From Spirochaetia bacterium (GTDB taxonomy: Bacteria; Spirochaetota; Spirochaetia; DAHUYW01): a stretch of DNA of 64,000 nucleotides. The position numbers and the translations under genes were made by a program. Shown in pieces: positions 25,384 to 33,556 of the stretch. The stretch spans positions 1-64,000 of the forward strand of contig JASHNV010000058.1 in NCBI GenBank assembly GCA_030041455.1, written 5' to 3'. The notes beneath the pieces are model-generated. The model did no database searches. It was not told the DNA's origin and saw nothing but the letters and a program-made list of their open reading frames with translations. Numbering within the stretch: the stretch's first letter is position 1; each line of letters opens with the position of its first letter.

Positions 25384-26799
25384 GTGCAGGGGAAAACCAC
25401 CTTCGGTGTCATCGTCGGGACGCGCGGTTTCTTCAATCCCGAGCTCGCGCGGGAGGGACGACGGCAGATCGTCGAGCGGCTCGCTGGCCTCGGCTTCGAG
25501 GTCGTCGTGCTGCCAGCTGACGCTACGCCGAGCGGTGCGGTCGAGTCCGCGGAGGACGCGCACAAATGCGCCCGGCTGTTCCGGGAAAACGCGGAGTCGA
25601 TCGACGGGATCATCGTGAGTCTCCCGAACTTCGGCGACGAGATCGGCATCGTCACGTCCCTGAAGGAATCGCGCCTGGAGGTTCCAATCCTCGTGCAGGC
25701 CTGCGACGACGAAGTGGACAAGGTCGATCTCAAGCACCGCAGGGACGCCTTCTGCGGAAAGCTCTCCGTGTGCAACAACCTACACACCTACGGAATACTG
25801 TTCACCAACACATCCCTGCACACCTACCCGATCGAAAGCGCGAGCTTCGACCAAGACGTCGACTTCTTCTCCCGAGTATGCCGGGTGGTGAACGGCCTGC
25901 GGGGGGCCCGCATCGGCGCGATCGGCGCCCGTCCGGCACCCTTCCAGACGATGCGCGTGAGCGAGCGCCTGCTCCAAGCCTCGGGAATTACCGTCGTTCC
26001 CGTCGATCTTTCCGAGATCATTTTTGCCGCCCAACGGCTCGACGACGACGCGGCTGTTGTCACCTCCGCCGTAGAAGAGATCCGAGCCTACGGAAAGATA
26101 CCCGCGCGGATCCCGGTGGAAAGCATCGTCAAGAACGCGAAGCTCTCGGCGGTCATCCGCAACTGGGTGCGGAAAAACGAGCTCGACGCGTTCTCGGTCC
26201 AGTGCTGGAGCTCGGTTCAGCTCAACTACGGTTGCGCGACGTGCACCGTCATGAGCATGCTGGGAGAGGAGCTCATCCCCGGGGCCTGCGAGGTCGACAT
26301 CGCGGGAGCGATCTCCATGTACGCCTTGTCGCTCGCCGCCGGGGTTCCCTCTGCGCTCCTCGACTGGAACAACAACTACGGCGAAGACCGCGACATGTGC
26401 GTCTGCACCCACTGCGGTAACTACCCCAAGGGATTCGTGGGCGGAGAGATAGAGATATCCGAGCTCGACGTCCTCGGAGAGACTCTCGGGCGCGAGAAGA
26501 GCTTTGGAGCGGTCAAGGGCAAAGTACGCTCGGGCGACATGACCTACTTCCGCATGTCCACCGACGACCTGAACGGCAGGATCCGCTCTTACGCCGGCGA
26601 GGGGCAGTTCACCGACGATCCCTTCCCCATGGCCGGCGGGATTGCGGTCTGCAGAGTCCCGCGGCTGCAGGCGCTCATGGACCACCTGTGCACCAGCGGC
26701 TTCGAACACCATACGGCGATGGTGAGGGGACTCCACGCCCGCGCGGTTCACGAGGCGGTCAGCCGCTACCTGCGCTGGGAATGCTACCTCCATCGCTGA
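25384..26799 (+). CDS. FucI/AraA-fold sugar isomerase family protein
   Basis: The 471-residue protein belongs to the L-fucose/L-arabinose isomerase fold. The N-terminal domains show FGVIVGTRGFFNPELA and GIIVSLPNFGDE; the C-terminal part has CWSSVQLNYGCATCTVMSML, ACEVDIAGAISMYAL (acidic metal ligands near residues 302-304) and GFEHHTAMVRG (His near 441). These are the equivalents of the Mn-binding Glu, Asp and His in FucI. It should convert an aldose into a ketose. The natural sugar is unknown; sequence features do not match typical FucI or AraA in detail. GTG 25384 follows GGGAGGAC. The kinase gene begins 16 bases downstream. Confidence 0.75.
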   Translation: MQGKTTFGVIVGTRGFFNPELAREGRRQIVERLAGLGFEVVVLPADATPSGAVESAEDAHKCARLFRENAESIDGIIVSLPNFGDEIGIVTSLKESRLEVPILVQACDDEVDKVDLKHRRDAFCGKLSVCNNLHTYGILFTNTSLHTYPIESASFDQDVDFFSRVCRVVNGLRGARIGAIGARPAPFQTMRVSERLLQASGITVVPVDLSEIIFAAQRLDDDAAVVTSAVEEIRAYGKIPARIPVESIVKNAKLSAVIRNWVRKNELDAFSVQCWSSVQLNYGCATCTVMSMLGEELIPGACEVDIAGAISMYALSLAAGVPSALLDWNNNYGEDRDMCVCTHCGNYPKGFVGGEIEISELDVLGETLGREKSFGAVKGKVRSGDMTYFRMSTDDLNGRIRSYAGEGQFTDDPFPMAGGIAVCRVPRLQALMDHLCTSGFEHHTAMVRGLHARAVHEAVSRYLRWECYLHR

Positions 26800-26815
26800 G
26801 CGGGGCGGCCGATCG

Positions 26816-28342
26816 ATGACCCCGTCCGGCGGAAACGACTTGATCCTCGCGATCGATCAAAGCACGTCGGCCACGAAGGCCGTCGTCTTCGGCCGGACCG
26901 AGGGAATCGTAGTTCAGGCGAGCTTCGAGCACGCTCAACGCTATCCGAAACCCGGCTGGGTCGAGCACGATCCCGAAGAGCTCTATGCGAACGCCATCCG
27001 CGCGGTCGGCCGAGTCTACGGTTTGCTCGGAGCGGCGAAGTCGAGGGTTGCAGCACTATCGATCACGAATCAGCGCGAAACGATTGTCGTGTGGGACCGA
27101 GCCACCGGGAGGCCGGTCTACAACGCCGTCGTCTGGCAATGCCGGCGCGGGGCGGAACTCTGCGCGCGGCTGAAGACGGAGGGGATGGAGGAGGAAACCA
27201 AAGCCGCTACGGGCCTTCCGATTGATCCCTACTACTCCGCGAGCAAGATCCGCTGGGTGCTGGACAACGTCGCCGGGGCTCGGTCGAGCGCCGAGCGCGG
27301 GGAGCTGGCCTTCGGGACGATCGATAGCTGGCTCGTCTGGCGCCTGACGCGCGGGCGCGTCCACGTCACCGATCCCACCAACGCGTCGCGGACAATGCTC
27401 ATGAATCTCGCGGCGCTTTCGTGGGACGAGCGGATGTTCGGCCTCTTCGGCATTCCTATCGGGATGGCTCCCCGCATTGAGCGATCGGATCGCGTGGTCG
27501 GCGCCACGGACGCGGAGGGGACCTTCGACCGACAGCTTCCCATCGCGGGGCTGCTCGGCGACTCTCACGCCGCGTTCTTCGCCCAGCGCTGCTTCGAGCC
27601 CGGGCTCGCCAAGGCCACCTACGGTACCGGCACCTCCGTCATGATGGACGTCGGGGCCAGACCCGTTCCGGCGAGGTTGTCGGTGGTCGCCTCGGTCGGC
27701 TGGGCCATCGAGCGTCGGGTCGACTTCGTGCTCGAGGGCAACATCCATTCCACCGGAGACACCATAAGGTGGCTTCGCGACGGACTCGGTGTGATCGGCA
27801 GCGCGGCCGAGTCGGAGGGCCTTGCGCGGACGCTGGCGACGAACGAGGGCGTCTACCTCGTCCCGGCCTTCTCGGGGCTCGGCGCTCCTTACTGGGACGG
27901 CGAGGCGCGGGCGGCAATCGTGGGAATGTCACGCGGCACGACCCGCGCCCATCTCGCCCGAGCGGCTCTCGAGGCGATCGCTTACCAGGTACGCGATCTC
28001 GTGGAAGCGATGGAGGAGAACGCGAGGACTCGCCTTACCGAGCTCCGCGCGGACGGCGGCGCGACGAGGAACGCGCTCCTCATGCAATTCCAGGCGGACC
28101 TGCTCGACGTGCCGGTGCGGAGCTCGGCGATCGCCGAAGCGTCGGCATTCGGCTCGGCGATGATGGCCGGTCTCGCGGTTGGAGCGTGGAGTCGCCTTTC
28201 CGAGCTTCCGAAGCTGGAGGAGGGCTCTCGCCTGTACGAAAGCACGATGGACGAAGGTACTCGAGCGAGCCTAATCGATGGCTGGCACGCCGCCGTTGCT
28301 CGGACGCTCTCCAACCCCCGGCGCTCGGCGGGCTCCGGTTGA
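26816..28342 (+). CDS. FGGY-family carbohydrate kinase, glycerol-kinase subgroup
   Basis: The 508-residue protein has both FGGY domains: AIDQSTSATKAVVFGRTEG (phosphate loop 1), ITNQRETIVVWDRATGRPVY, FGTIDSWLVWRLT, GLLGDSHAAFFAQRC (the catalytic Asp), TYGTGTSVMMDVG (ATP loop), VYLVPAFSGLGAPYWD and RADGGATRNALLMQFQAD. Similarity is strongest to glycerol kinase, with the Arg-Glu and Tyr contacts kept, but the GDQQ and GTGCF segments of glycerol kinase read GDSH and GTGTS, implying a different, probably larger substrate. With the isomerase upstream and transketolase nearby, it most likely phosphorylates the ketose made by the isomerase. Confidence 0.85.
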   Translation: MTPSGGNDLILAIDQSTSATKAVVFGRTEGIVVQASFEHAQRYPKPGWVEHDPEELYANAIRAVGRVYGLLGAAKSRVAALSITNQRETIVVWDRATGRPVYNAVVWQCRRGAELCARLKTEGMEEETKAATGLPIDPYYSASKIRWVLDNVAGARSSAERGELAFGTIDSWLVWRLTRGRVHVTDPTNASRTMLMNLAALSWDERMFGLFGIPIGMAPRIERSDRVVGATDAEGTFDRQLPIAGLLGDSHAAFFAQRCFEPGLAKATYGTGTSVMMDVGARPVPARLSVVASVGWAIERRVDFVLEGNIHSTGDTIRWLRDGLGVIGSAAESEGLARTLATNEGVYLVPAFSGLGAPYWDGEARAAIVGMSRGTTRAHLARAALEAIAYQVRDLVEAMEENARTRLTELRADGGATRNALLMQFQADLLDVPVRSSAIAEASAFGSAMMAGLAVGAWSRLSELPKLEEGSRLYESTMDEGTRASLIDGWHAAVARTLSNPRRSAGSG

Positions 28343-28487
28343 GGCGCTTCCGGCCGGCAGGAGATCCTCTCCGCCAGGCGCACGGACGGCGGGAGGCTCA
28401 AGGGCCCCGCCGGCTTGAAGGCGCCGGACCGGCGGTGACGGGGCGCGGAAGAACGCGGCGTCGCAGGCGGATGGCAGGAGCTCTGAT

Positions 28488-29240
28488 GCGCTCGCGGCCG
28501 ACGGGACTGTCTACATCTCATCGGGCTAGAGCTGCAACGTCTGCACGGAGCGGAACCCGAGGCTCGCGACGATTCTGCGCTACAACGCCGATGGGAGCGT
28601 CGGAGGGATCTGCGCCTCCGGCCTTCGCAACGCGAGCGGCCTCGCGTTCGACGCCGAGGGAAGGCTGTGGGCAGTCGTCAATCAGCGGGACAACCTCGTC
28701 CCCGACCACACCGACCTTCCGCCCGACGAGCTCGATCTCATCCAGGCCGGGGACAACTACGGATGGCCCTCCTGCTACCCGTTGGGAAACCGGAGACTGC
28801 CCAACCCCGAGTTCCCTCTCGTCTCGTGCATCGGTTTCCCGCCGCCGACCCCCAACTTCCAGGCGCACTCGGCGCCGTCGCAGGCGGTGTTCTACACTGC
28901 GTTGAGCTTCCCGGACCGCTACCGGGGCGCTCTCTTCGTCTCGTTCCACGGCTCGTGGAACCGGGTTCTGCCGACCGGCTACAAAGTGGTGGCGGTGATC
29001 TTCTCGAACGGCGTCTCCGCGGTCACCGAGGATTTCGTCACAGGGTGGCTGACCGACGACTACCGCGTGCTGGAACGCCCCGTCGGGGTCGCGGTCGCTG
29101 CCGACGGCTCCCCGTACGTGAGCGACGACCACGTGTACCTCTTCTATGTCACCTACGGGAGGGGTGACGGAGCCGGACGGAGAGCGCCGGTCGGCTTGCG
29201 GGCCGGAGCGCGCTCGCGAAGACGGCGTTTTTCTTCGTGA
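28488..29240 (+). pseudogene. Truncated PQQ-type glucose/sorbosone dehydrogenase
   Basis: One frame carries the C-terminal half of a sorbosone/aldose dehydrogenase propeller: DGTVYISSG, an amber stop (28527-28529), SCNVCTERNPRLATILRYNA, SGLRNASGLAFDAEGRLW, DELDLIQAGDNYGWPSCYP, AHSAPSQAVFYTALSFPDRY, LFVSFHGSWNR and RPVGVAVAADGSPYVSDD. Intact family members are exported, with about 350-450 residues and the catalytic His in the missing N-terminal half. Here the 5' half is absent, an in-frame stop interrupts the start, and the C-terminus degenerates. It is a dead gene inside the repeat-bounded cluster. Confidence 0.8.
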
Positions 29241-29348
29241 AGGCGATCGACCGCAAGGGAAAGTGGCAGCGTTCCGCGCATCTGCGCCTCACTACTCTCG
29301 CGCCTTCACCCTCCTGCGCCACGCGGCGGCGGTCCCTCGCGCCCAGCT

Positions 29349-29407
29349 GGCGGATTAGTTCCCGCGACCGTGCTCACGGTCCTCGTGGGTGCCGCCGACC
29401 GCTCGCC
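29349..29407 (+). repeat. Right copy of the ~60-bp direct repeat flanking the sugar cluster
   Basis: This 59-base copy aligns with 17645-17705 in direct orientation. It contains a perfect hairpin GACCGTG-CT-CACGGTC (29366-29381). It ends two bases before the -35 box of the following gene. The pair brackets about 11.6 kb. Confidence 0.75.
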
Positions 29408-29408
29408 A

Positions 29409-29438
29409 TTGACGCGGCGTCGCCGCGCCCTGTATGCT
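29409..29438 (+). promoter_or_regulatory. Promoter of the multi-pass membrane protein gene
   Basis: TTGACG (29409-29414), 18-base spacer, TATGCT (29433-29438). GGAGGGGG at 29460-29467 precedes ATG 29469. Confidence 0.6.
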
Positions 29439-29468
29439 TCGAAGCGACGATCCCGCATTGGAGGGGGC

Positions 29469-30242
29469 ATGATTTTTTTTCTCGTCAAGAAGGCCTTTTT
29501 CGACATGTGGGACAACATGATCGCGGTCTTTCTCCTGAACCTCGGCTTCGTTCTTGTCGCGGCGGGTGCCCTCTACGTTCCCTACTTTCTGAGCTTTGAT
29601 CCGGCGCTCGCGATTCCGGGCGGCGCGATCGGGATCCTCCTCCTGAACGTCTACCTTGCGGCGGCGTCGTTCGTCGCGCACGAGATCACGAACTACGCGA
29701 CGCCCTCGTTCAAGGACCTCCAAGCCTATCTGAAATCGGCCTGGAAGGCCGGCCTCACGCTCGGCGTCATCACCTGCGTCCAGATCGGCATCCTCGCGGT
29801 CGCGATGCCCTTTTACCTCCAGCTCGGGGGTCTTCTCGGCATGACCGCGGTCGCCGTGATCTTCTGGATCAGCGTGATCTGGTGGCTAGCGAGCCAATAT
29901 TACTTCCCGATCCGTACCCGTCTGGATTCGGGCATCAGGAAGATCCTCAGGAAGAGCTTCATCGTCTTCTTCGACAACGCCGGCTTTACGATCGCCGTCG
30001 GAATGGGGACCGTCGTCATCCTCGCGCTCTCCGTATTCACCGCGTTCCTGCTCCCGGGCGCGGCGACCGTGCTCATTTGGCACCAGTCGGCGCTGAAGCT
30101 CAGGCTCTTGAAGTACGATTACCTCGAAAAGAATCCCGGTGCGAATCGAAAGGACCTTCCCTGGGACGCGCTGCTCGTCGAGGAAAGCGAGAGAGTAGGT
30201 CACCGCTCCCTGCGGGGGATGATCTTCCCGTGGAAGGACTGA
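29469..30242 (+). CDS. Multi-pass membrane protein of unknown function
   Basis: The 257-residue product begins MIFFLVKKAFFDMWDNMIAV at an ATG just after GGAGGGGG. It has five to six hydrophobic helices (about residues 17-40, 45-70, 95-135, 175-200) with a conserved-looking DMWDN start, an HEITNYATPSF loop and a charged C-terminal tail of 40 residues. The pattern loosely recalls DUF624/YesL-like proteins, which are often beside carbohydrate transporters, but no firm family could be named. It lies 61 bases ahead of an ABC exporter operon and may share transcription or function with it. Confidence 0.6.
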   Translation: MIFFLVKKAFFDMWDNMIAVFLLNLGFVLVAAGALYVPYFLSFDPALAIPGGAIGILLLNVYLAAASFVAHEITNYATPSFKDLQAYLKSAWKAGLTLGVITCVQIGILAVAMPFYLQLGGLLGMTAVAVIFWISVIWWLASQYYFPIRTRLDSGIRKILRKSFIVFFDNAGFTIAVGMGTVVILALSVFTAFLLPGAATVLIWHQSALKLRLLKYDYLEKNPGANRKDLPWDALLVEESERVGHRSLRGMIFPWKD

Positions 30243-30266
30243 CCTCGAAGGGGCGCGCGGCGGGGG

Positions 30267-30295
30267 TTGAGCCCGGCATGGGAAACGGGTATCCT
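30267..30295 (+). promoter_or_regulatory. Promoter of the ABC exporter operon, leaderless arrangement
   Basis: TTGAGC (30267-30272), 17-base spacer, TATCCT (30290-30295). The predicted start near 30302 is two bases before ATG 30304, which has no Shine-Dalgarno, so the message would be leaderless. Confidence 0.5.
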
Positions 30296-30303
30296 CGCAT
30301 CCC

Positions 30304-31278
30304 ATGCACGTCGCGAAGCGCCTCGACCGGCCAGAGCAGGACGCAATCGTCGTCCGGCATCTCTTCAAGCACTACGGTGCCCTCGAAGCCGTCCATGATT
30401 TGAACTTTACCGCGCTCTCGGGCCGGTGCACCGCCTTCCTCGGTCCGAACGGCGCGGGCAAGACCACCACCATCAAGACGCTGTACGGGAAGGCGCGGGC
30501 CGACGCTCGGCCCGACACCGAGATCCGGGTCCTCGGCTTTCGGCTGCCGGCCGAAGAGCTCGAAGTAAAATCGCTGATCGGCCTCGTTCCGCAGGACAAC
30601 AGCCTCGACGAGGAGCTGAACGTCGAGCAAAACCTCGTTATCTACTCCAAGCTCTACGGGATGCCTATGACGGCCGCGAAGCCCCGCATCGCGGAGCTCC
30701 TCGACTTCATGGAGCTCTCCGAGAAGGCGCGGAGCCGGGTCAAGGAATTGTCGGGGGGAATGCAGCGCAGGCTCGTCGTCGCGCGGGCGCTCCTCAACAG
30801 CCCGCGCCTCCTCATCCTCGACGAGCCTACCACGGGGCTCGACCCGCAGGTTCGTCACCTGATTTGGGACAGGCTGCGGGCCCTCATGCGCGACGGCGTG
30901 ACGATTCTGCTCTCGACCCACTACATGGACGAGGCCTATCAGATCGCGAACGAGATTATCATCATGGACAAGGGCAGGCTCGTGCTTCAGGGAGAACCGC
31001 GCGGTCTCCTTGCCGGTCACATCGAGAGCTTCGTGCTCGAAGTGAGCGAGCCGGGTTTGCTTGAGTCGCTGCCGCAAGCGCGGCGCGCCGCGGAGGAGGG
31101 TACGGCCTCCGGGCGGCTGCGCCGAGACCGCACCGCCGAGCGCGTTCTTTTCTACTCGTCGGACCTCGCTTCGATCGAGGCGGTCGCGGGAGGGCTTCCG
31201 ACCGGAAGCCACTTCGCGCGCCAGACGAATCTGGAAGACCTCTTCCTGAAAACGACCGGAAGGAGCCTCAATGAGTAG
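30304..31278 (+). CDS. ABC exporter ATP-binding protein (NatA/DrrA type)
   Basis: The 324-residue protein carries a standard ABC domain: Walker A GPNGAGKTTTIK near residue 48, Q-loop VPQDNSLDEELNVEQN, signature LSGGMQRRLVVARALLNSPR near 148, Walker B LLILDEPTTGLD near 170, and H-loop STHYMDEA. The C-terminal 90 residues resemble the DrrA-type extension. It pairs with the ABC-2 permease whose ATG lies eight bases before this gene's stop. The pair exports an unknown compound such as a drug, lipid or polysaccharide. Confidence 0.92.
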   Translation: MHVAKRLDRPEQDAIVVRHLFKHYGALEAVHDLNFTALSGRCTAFLGPNGAGKTTTIKTLYGKARADARPDTEIRVLGFRLPAEELEVKSLIGLVPQDNSLDEELNVEQNLVIYSKLYGMPMTAAKPRIAELLDFMELSEKARSRVKELSGGMQRRLVVARALLNSPRLLILDEPTTGLDPQVRHLIWDRLRALMRDGVTILLSTHYMDEAYQIANEIIIMDKGRLVLQGEPRGLLAGHIESFVLEVSEPGLLESLPQARRAAEEGTASGRLRRDRTAERVLFYSSDLASIEAVAGGLPTGSHFARQTNLEDLFLKTTGRSLNE

Positions 31279-32083
31279 CTCGATCGAAACGCGACTGATC
31301 TCGCGCGAGCGGGCCGGAGCGGCGCCGAAGCGGGCCGCGCGGATCGGCGCGGTCTGGTACCGGCACATGAGGGTCTATACGAAGAACATCTTCTCGAACT
31401 CGGTTCCCCCGTTCGTCGAGCCGCTTGTTTTCCTTCTCGGCGTGGGGCTCGGGCTGGGCGCCTTCATCACCCGCATGCAGGGAATGCCCTATGTCCGTTT
31501 CCTCGCGACGGGGCTCCTCATGACCACGGCGATGTTCACGAGCGCCTTCGAGATGACCTTCGGCACCTACATTCGCCTCGTATTCGACAAAATTTACGAC
31601 GGTATGCTCGGCGCGCCCCTGACCGTGGGCGACCTCATGCTCGGCGAGATTCTCTGGTGCGGGACCAAGGGCGCTCTCTTTACGGCGAGCGTCATGATCG
31701 TGACGACCGCCTTCGGCGCGCTGTCGTTCGGCTTGGTATGGCTCGCCCCGCTCGTCGGGTTCGCTACCGGCGCCATGTTCGCGGTCCTCGCGCTTCTCGT
31801 GACCACCGTCGTGGACAACATCAACAACTTCAACTTCTTCTTCTCGGGACTGATCTCGCCGATGTTCTTCTTCTCGGGGGTGGTTTTCCCGCTCGGCAAC
31901 CTGCCGGGATGGCTGAGGGTCGTGGCGGAGTTCCTGCCCCTCACGCATCCGGTGCGGCTGGTCCGGGGCATCGACCAGGGCTTGAGTCCGGTGAACGCCT
32001 GGGACGGGGCGTACATCGTCGTCTTCGTTGCCGGGATAGGCGCGCTCGCCGTCGCGAGGATCCGAAAGCGTCTGATCGACTGA
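31271..32083 (+). CDS. ABC-2 type exporter permease (NodJ/DrrB type)
   Basis: The 270-residue protein has six membrane helices with the ABC-2 signature FFFSGLISPMFFFSGVVFPL and LPLTHPVRLVRGIDQG typical of NodJ/DrrB permeases, plus a cytoplasmic N-terminus of about 35 residues. It is translationally coupled to the ATPase by an eight-base overlap (ATG 31271). Together they form a half-exporter pair that would dimerise in the inner membrane. Confidence 0.9.
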   Translation: MSSSIETRLISRERAGAAPKRAARIGAVWYRHMRVYTKNIFSNSVPPFVEPLVFLLGVGLGLGAFITRMQGMPYVRFLATGLLMTTAMFTSAFEMTFGTYIRLVFDKIYDGMLGAPLTVGDLMLGEILWCGTKGALFTASVMIVTTAFGALSFGLVWLAPLVGFATGAMFAVLALLVTTVVDNINNFNFFFSGLISPMFFFSGVVFPLGNLPGWLRVVAEFLPLTHPVRLVRGIDQGLSPVNAWDGAYIVVFVAGIGALAVARIRKRLID

Positions 32084-32132
32084 CCCGGACGGGTGTCTCG
32101 GAGGCTGACGGTAGGCGCGGGAGCGAGGAGAG

Positions 32133-32158
32133 GCGCCGGCCGCGCGGGCGGCCGGCGC
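32133..32158. terminator. GC-rich hairpin between convergent operons
   Basis: The arms GCGCCGGCCGC (32133-32143) and GCGGCCGGCGC (32148-32158) are perfect, with a GCGG loop, between the stop of the exporter permease and the stop of the DUF4340 gene. There is no T-tract, so it may act as a bidirectional RNA stabiliser or weak terminator. Confidence 0.5.
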
Positions 32159-32164
32159 GCAGTG

Positions 32165-33556
32165 CTATTTCAGCAGCCCCGCGGCGGACTGGAACATGGC
32201 GTTCACCTGAGCGCGCGAGATGAGGAGATCGGCGACGCCGTCCCGGAAGGCCGCGAAGAAGTCGCGATTGTACGGCACGAAGTATTCCTGATACTCTCCC
32301 TTACCTTTCGAAAGGCGGAAGGTGACGGTAGTCACGGGGTTGAAAGGAATGAGCGGATTCGGATTCGGCGCGTCGGCGAGGAGGCCGATGACCGACTGGT
32401 AGAACCCCTTGAACTTGCCCTCCTCGATCGTCTTGCCGTCGAGGTAGTAGGTCGTCTGGGTCTGCGCGTTGCCGCTTGCGTCTTTCGCGCCGCCCCGGGT
32501 CCGAACGATCTTCGCCTCGTACTGCGTACCCGGCTCGGAGATCGTGAACCCGTCGACGTCCTCGATGTTCGGTATGAGAAGGAACTTGTCCTCCAGGCCG
32601 AACGCGCTCGCGCCTTGAATGCCGCTCACGTCGGTCTTGTCGATCGTAAAGACCGAGGGCTCCCCCGCAAGCTTTGCGTACTCGGTACCGTCGGGCAGCG
32701 TGTTGCCGAGATCGAGATCGATCTCGTGGGACTTCTTGTCCCTGAGCTCGAACTCGAGAACCGGCGGCTGAAGTCCGTACTTCGCGAGATTTCTCGGACT
32801 ATCGTCAACGAACTTTTGGATCTGGAAGTAGTTAGGATACTGCTCGAAGAGCTTCTCAAAGTTCTCGCTGTCGACGGGTCGGGGAACGGGGTAGGGCTTC
32901 ACGAGCTTCATGGTCGCGAAGGAAACGAACGACATATCATCGCCTTTCACAAGCGGCTCGATCTCGATGTTCCGTCCTCCGCCGACGATTCTCACGTACG
33001 TGAGGCTCTTCGTGTCGACCTGGGGGAGAACCTTGTTCCGGAGTTCGTCGATCGAGGAGAGGAGCGGATCGACGCTGTAGCCGAGGACGGTATAGACGGC
33101 TTTGTCGCCCTCCTTCATCACGTAGTACGCCGACCCCTCGACGGTCTTGTTGCCGATGAGGATGCGGACTTTCGTTCCATCGGAGAGCGAGACTTCCGCC
33201 GTAGCCTGAGGCGGGTCGAGGCCGTATTGGGAGAGGTCGGTCGGGTCGGCGTCGACAAGCCGCTCGGCGTCAAGCTTCGAGAGATTGCCGGCGATATTTC
33301 TCAGCGTAACGCTGTCCCAGTCGAACGGCTGCGGATAGTCGACGGTCCAGCCCGCGCCTTGCTTCGAGAGTCGAATCGTGGTGCCGCCGTGCCTGAGGGT
33401 GACCAGGGTGATCTTGTTTTCGTCGACCTTCGACACCACGATCGTCGGTCCGGACGTCGTCGGCGCCTTCTTCGGAAGCGCCTTCACGACGTAGAAGCCG
33501 ACCACGAGCACGACCAGGACGGCGCCGAATACGATGAGCGAAGTCGAGCGCTTCAC
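32165..33556 (-). CDS. DUF4340 domain protein of the gliding-type ABC cluster
   Basis: GTG 33556 follows AGGAGG with five bases between and gives 463 residues. An N-terminal membrane helix (TSLIVFGAVLVVLVVGFYVV) precedes two tandem DUF4340 repeats, each with a pattern such as DPTDLSQYGLDPPQATAEVS and SPRNLAKYGLQPPVLEFELR. The protein is probably anchored in the inner membrane with its beta domains outside. DUF4340 genes are the regular last member of GldA-GldF-GldG-like ABC operons. Its start overlaps the GldG stop by four bases. Confidence 0.85.
   Translation of the reverse strand: MKRSTSLIVFGAVLVVLVVGFYVVKALPKKAPTTSGPTIVVSKVDENKITLVTLRHGGTTIRLSKQGAGWTVDYPQPFDWDSVTLRNIAGNLSKLDAERLVDADPTDLSQYGLDPPQATAEVSLSDGTKVRILIGNKTVEGSAYYVMKEGDKAVYTVLGYSVDPLLSSIDELRNKVLPQVDTKSLTYVRIVGGGRNIEIEPLVKGDDMSFVSFATMKLVKPYPVPRPVDSENFEKLFEQYPNYFQIQKFVDDSPRNLAKYGLQPPVLEFELRDKKSHEIDLDLGNTLPDGTEYAKLAGEPSVFTIDKTDVSGIQGASAFGLEDKFLLIPNIEDVDGFTISEPGTQYEAKIVRTRGGAKDASGNAQTQTTYYLDGKTIEEGKFKGFYQSVIGLLADAPNPNPLIPFNPVTTVTFRLSKGKGEYQEYFVPYNRDFFAAFRDGVADLLISRAQVNAMFQSAAGLLK

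Noticed and set aside
29349-29407. Riboswitch upstream of the membrane protein gene
   Set aside because: It is upstream of the -35 box and thus outside the transcript, and no known aptamer core was recognised.
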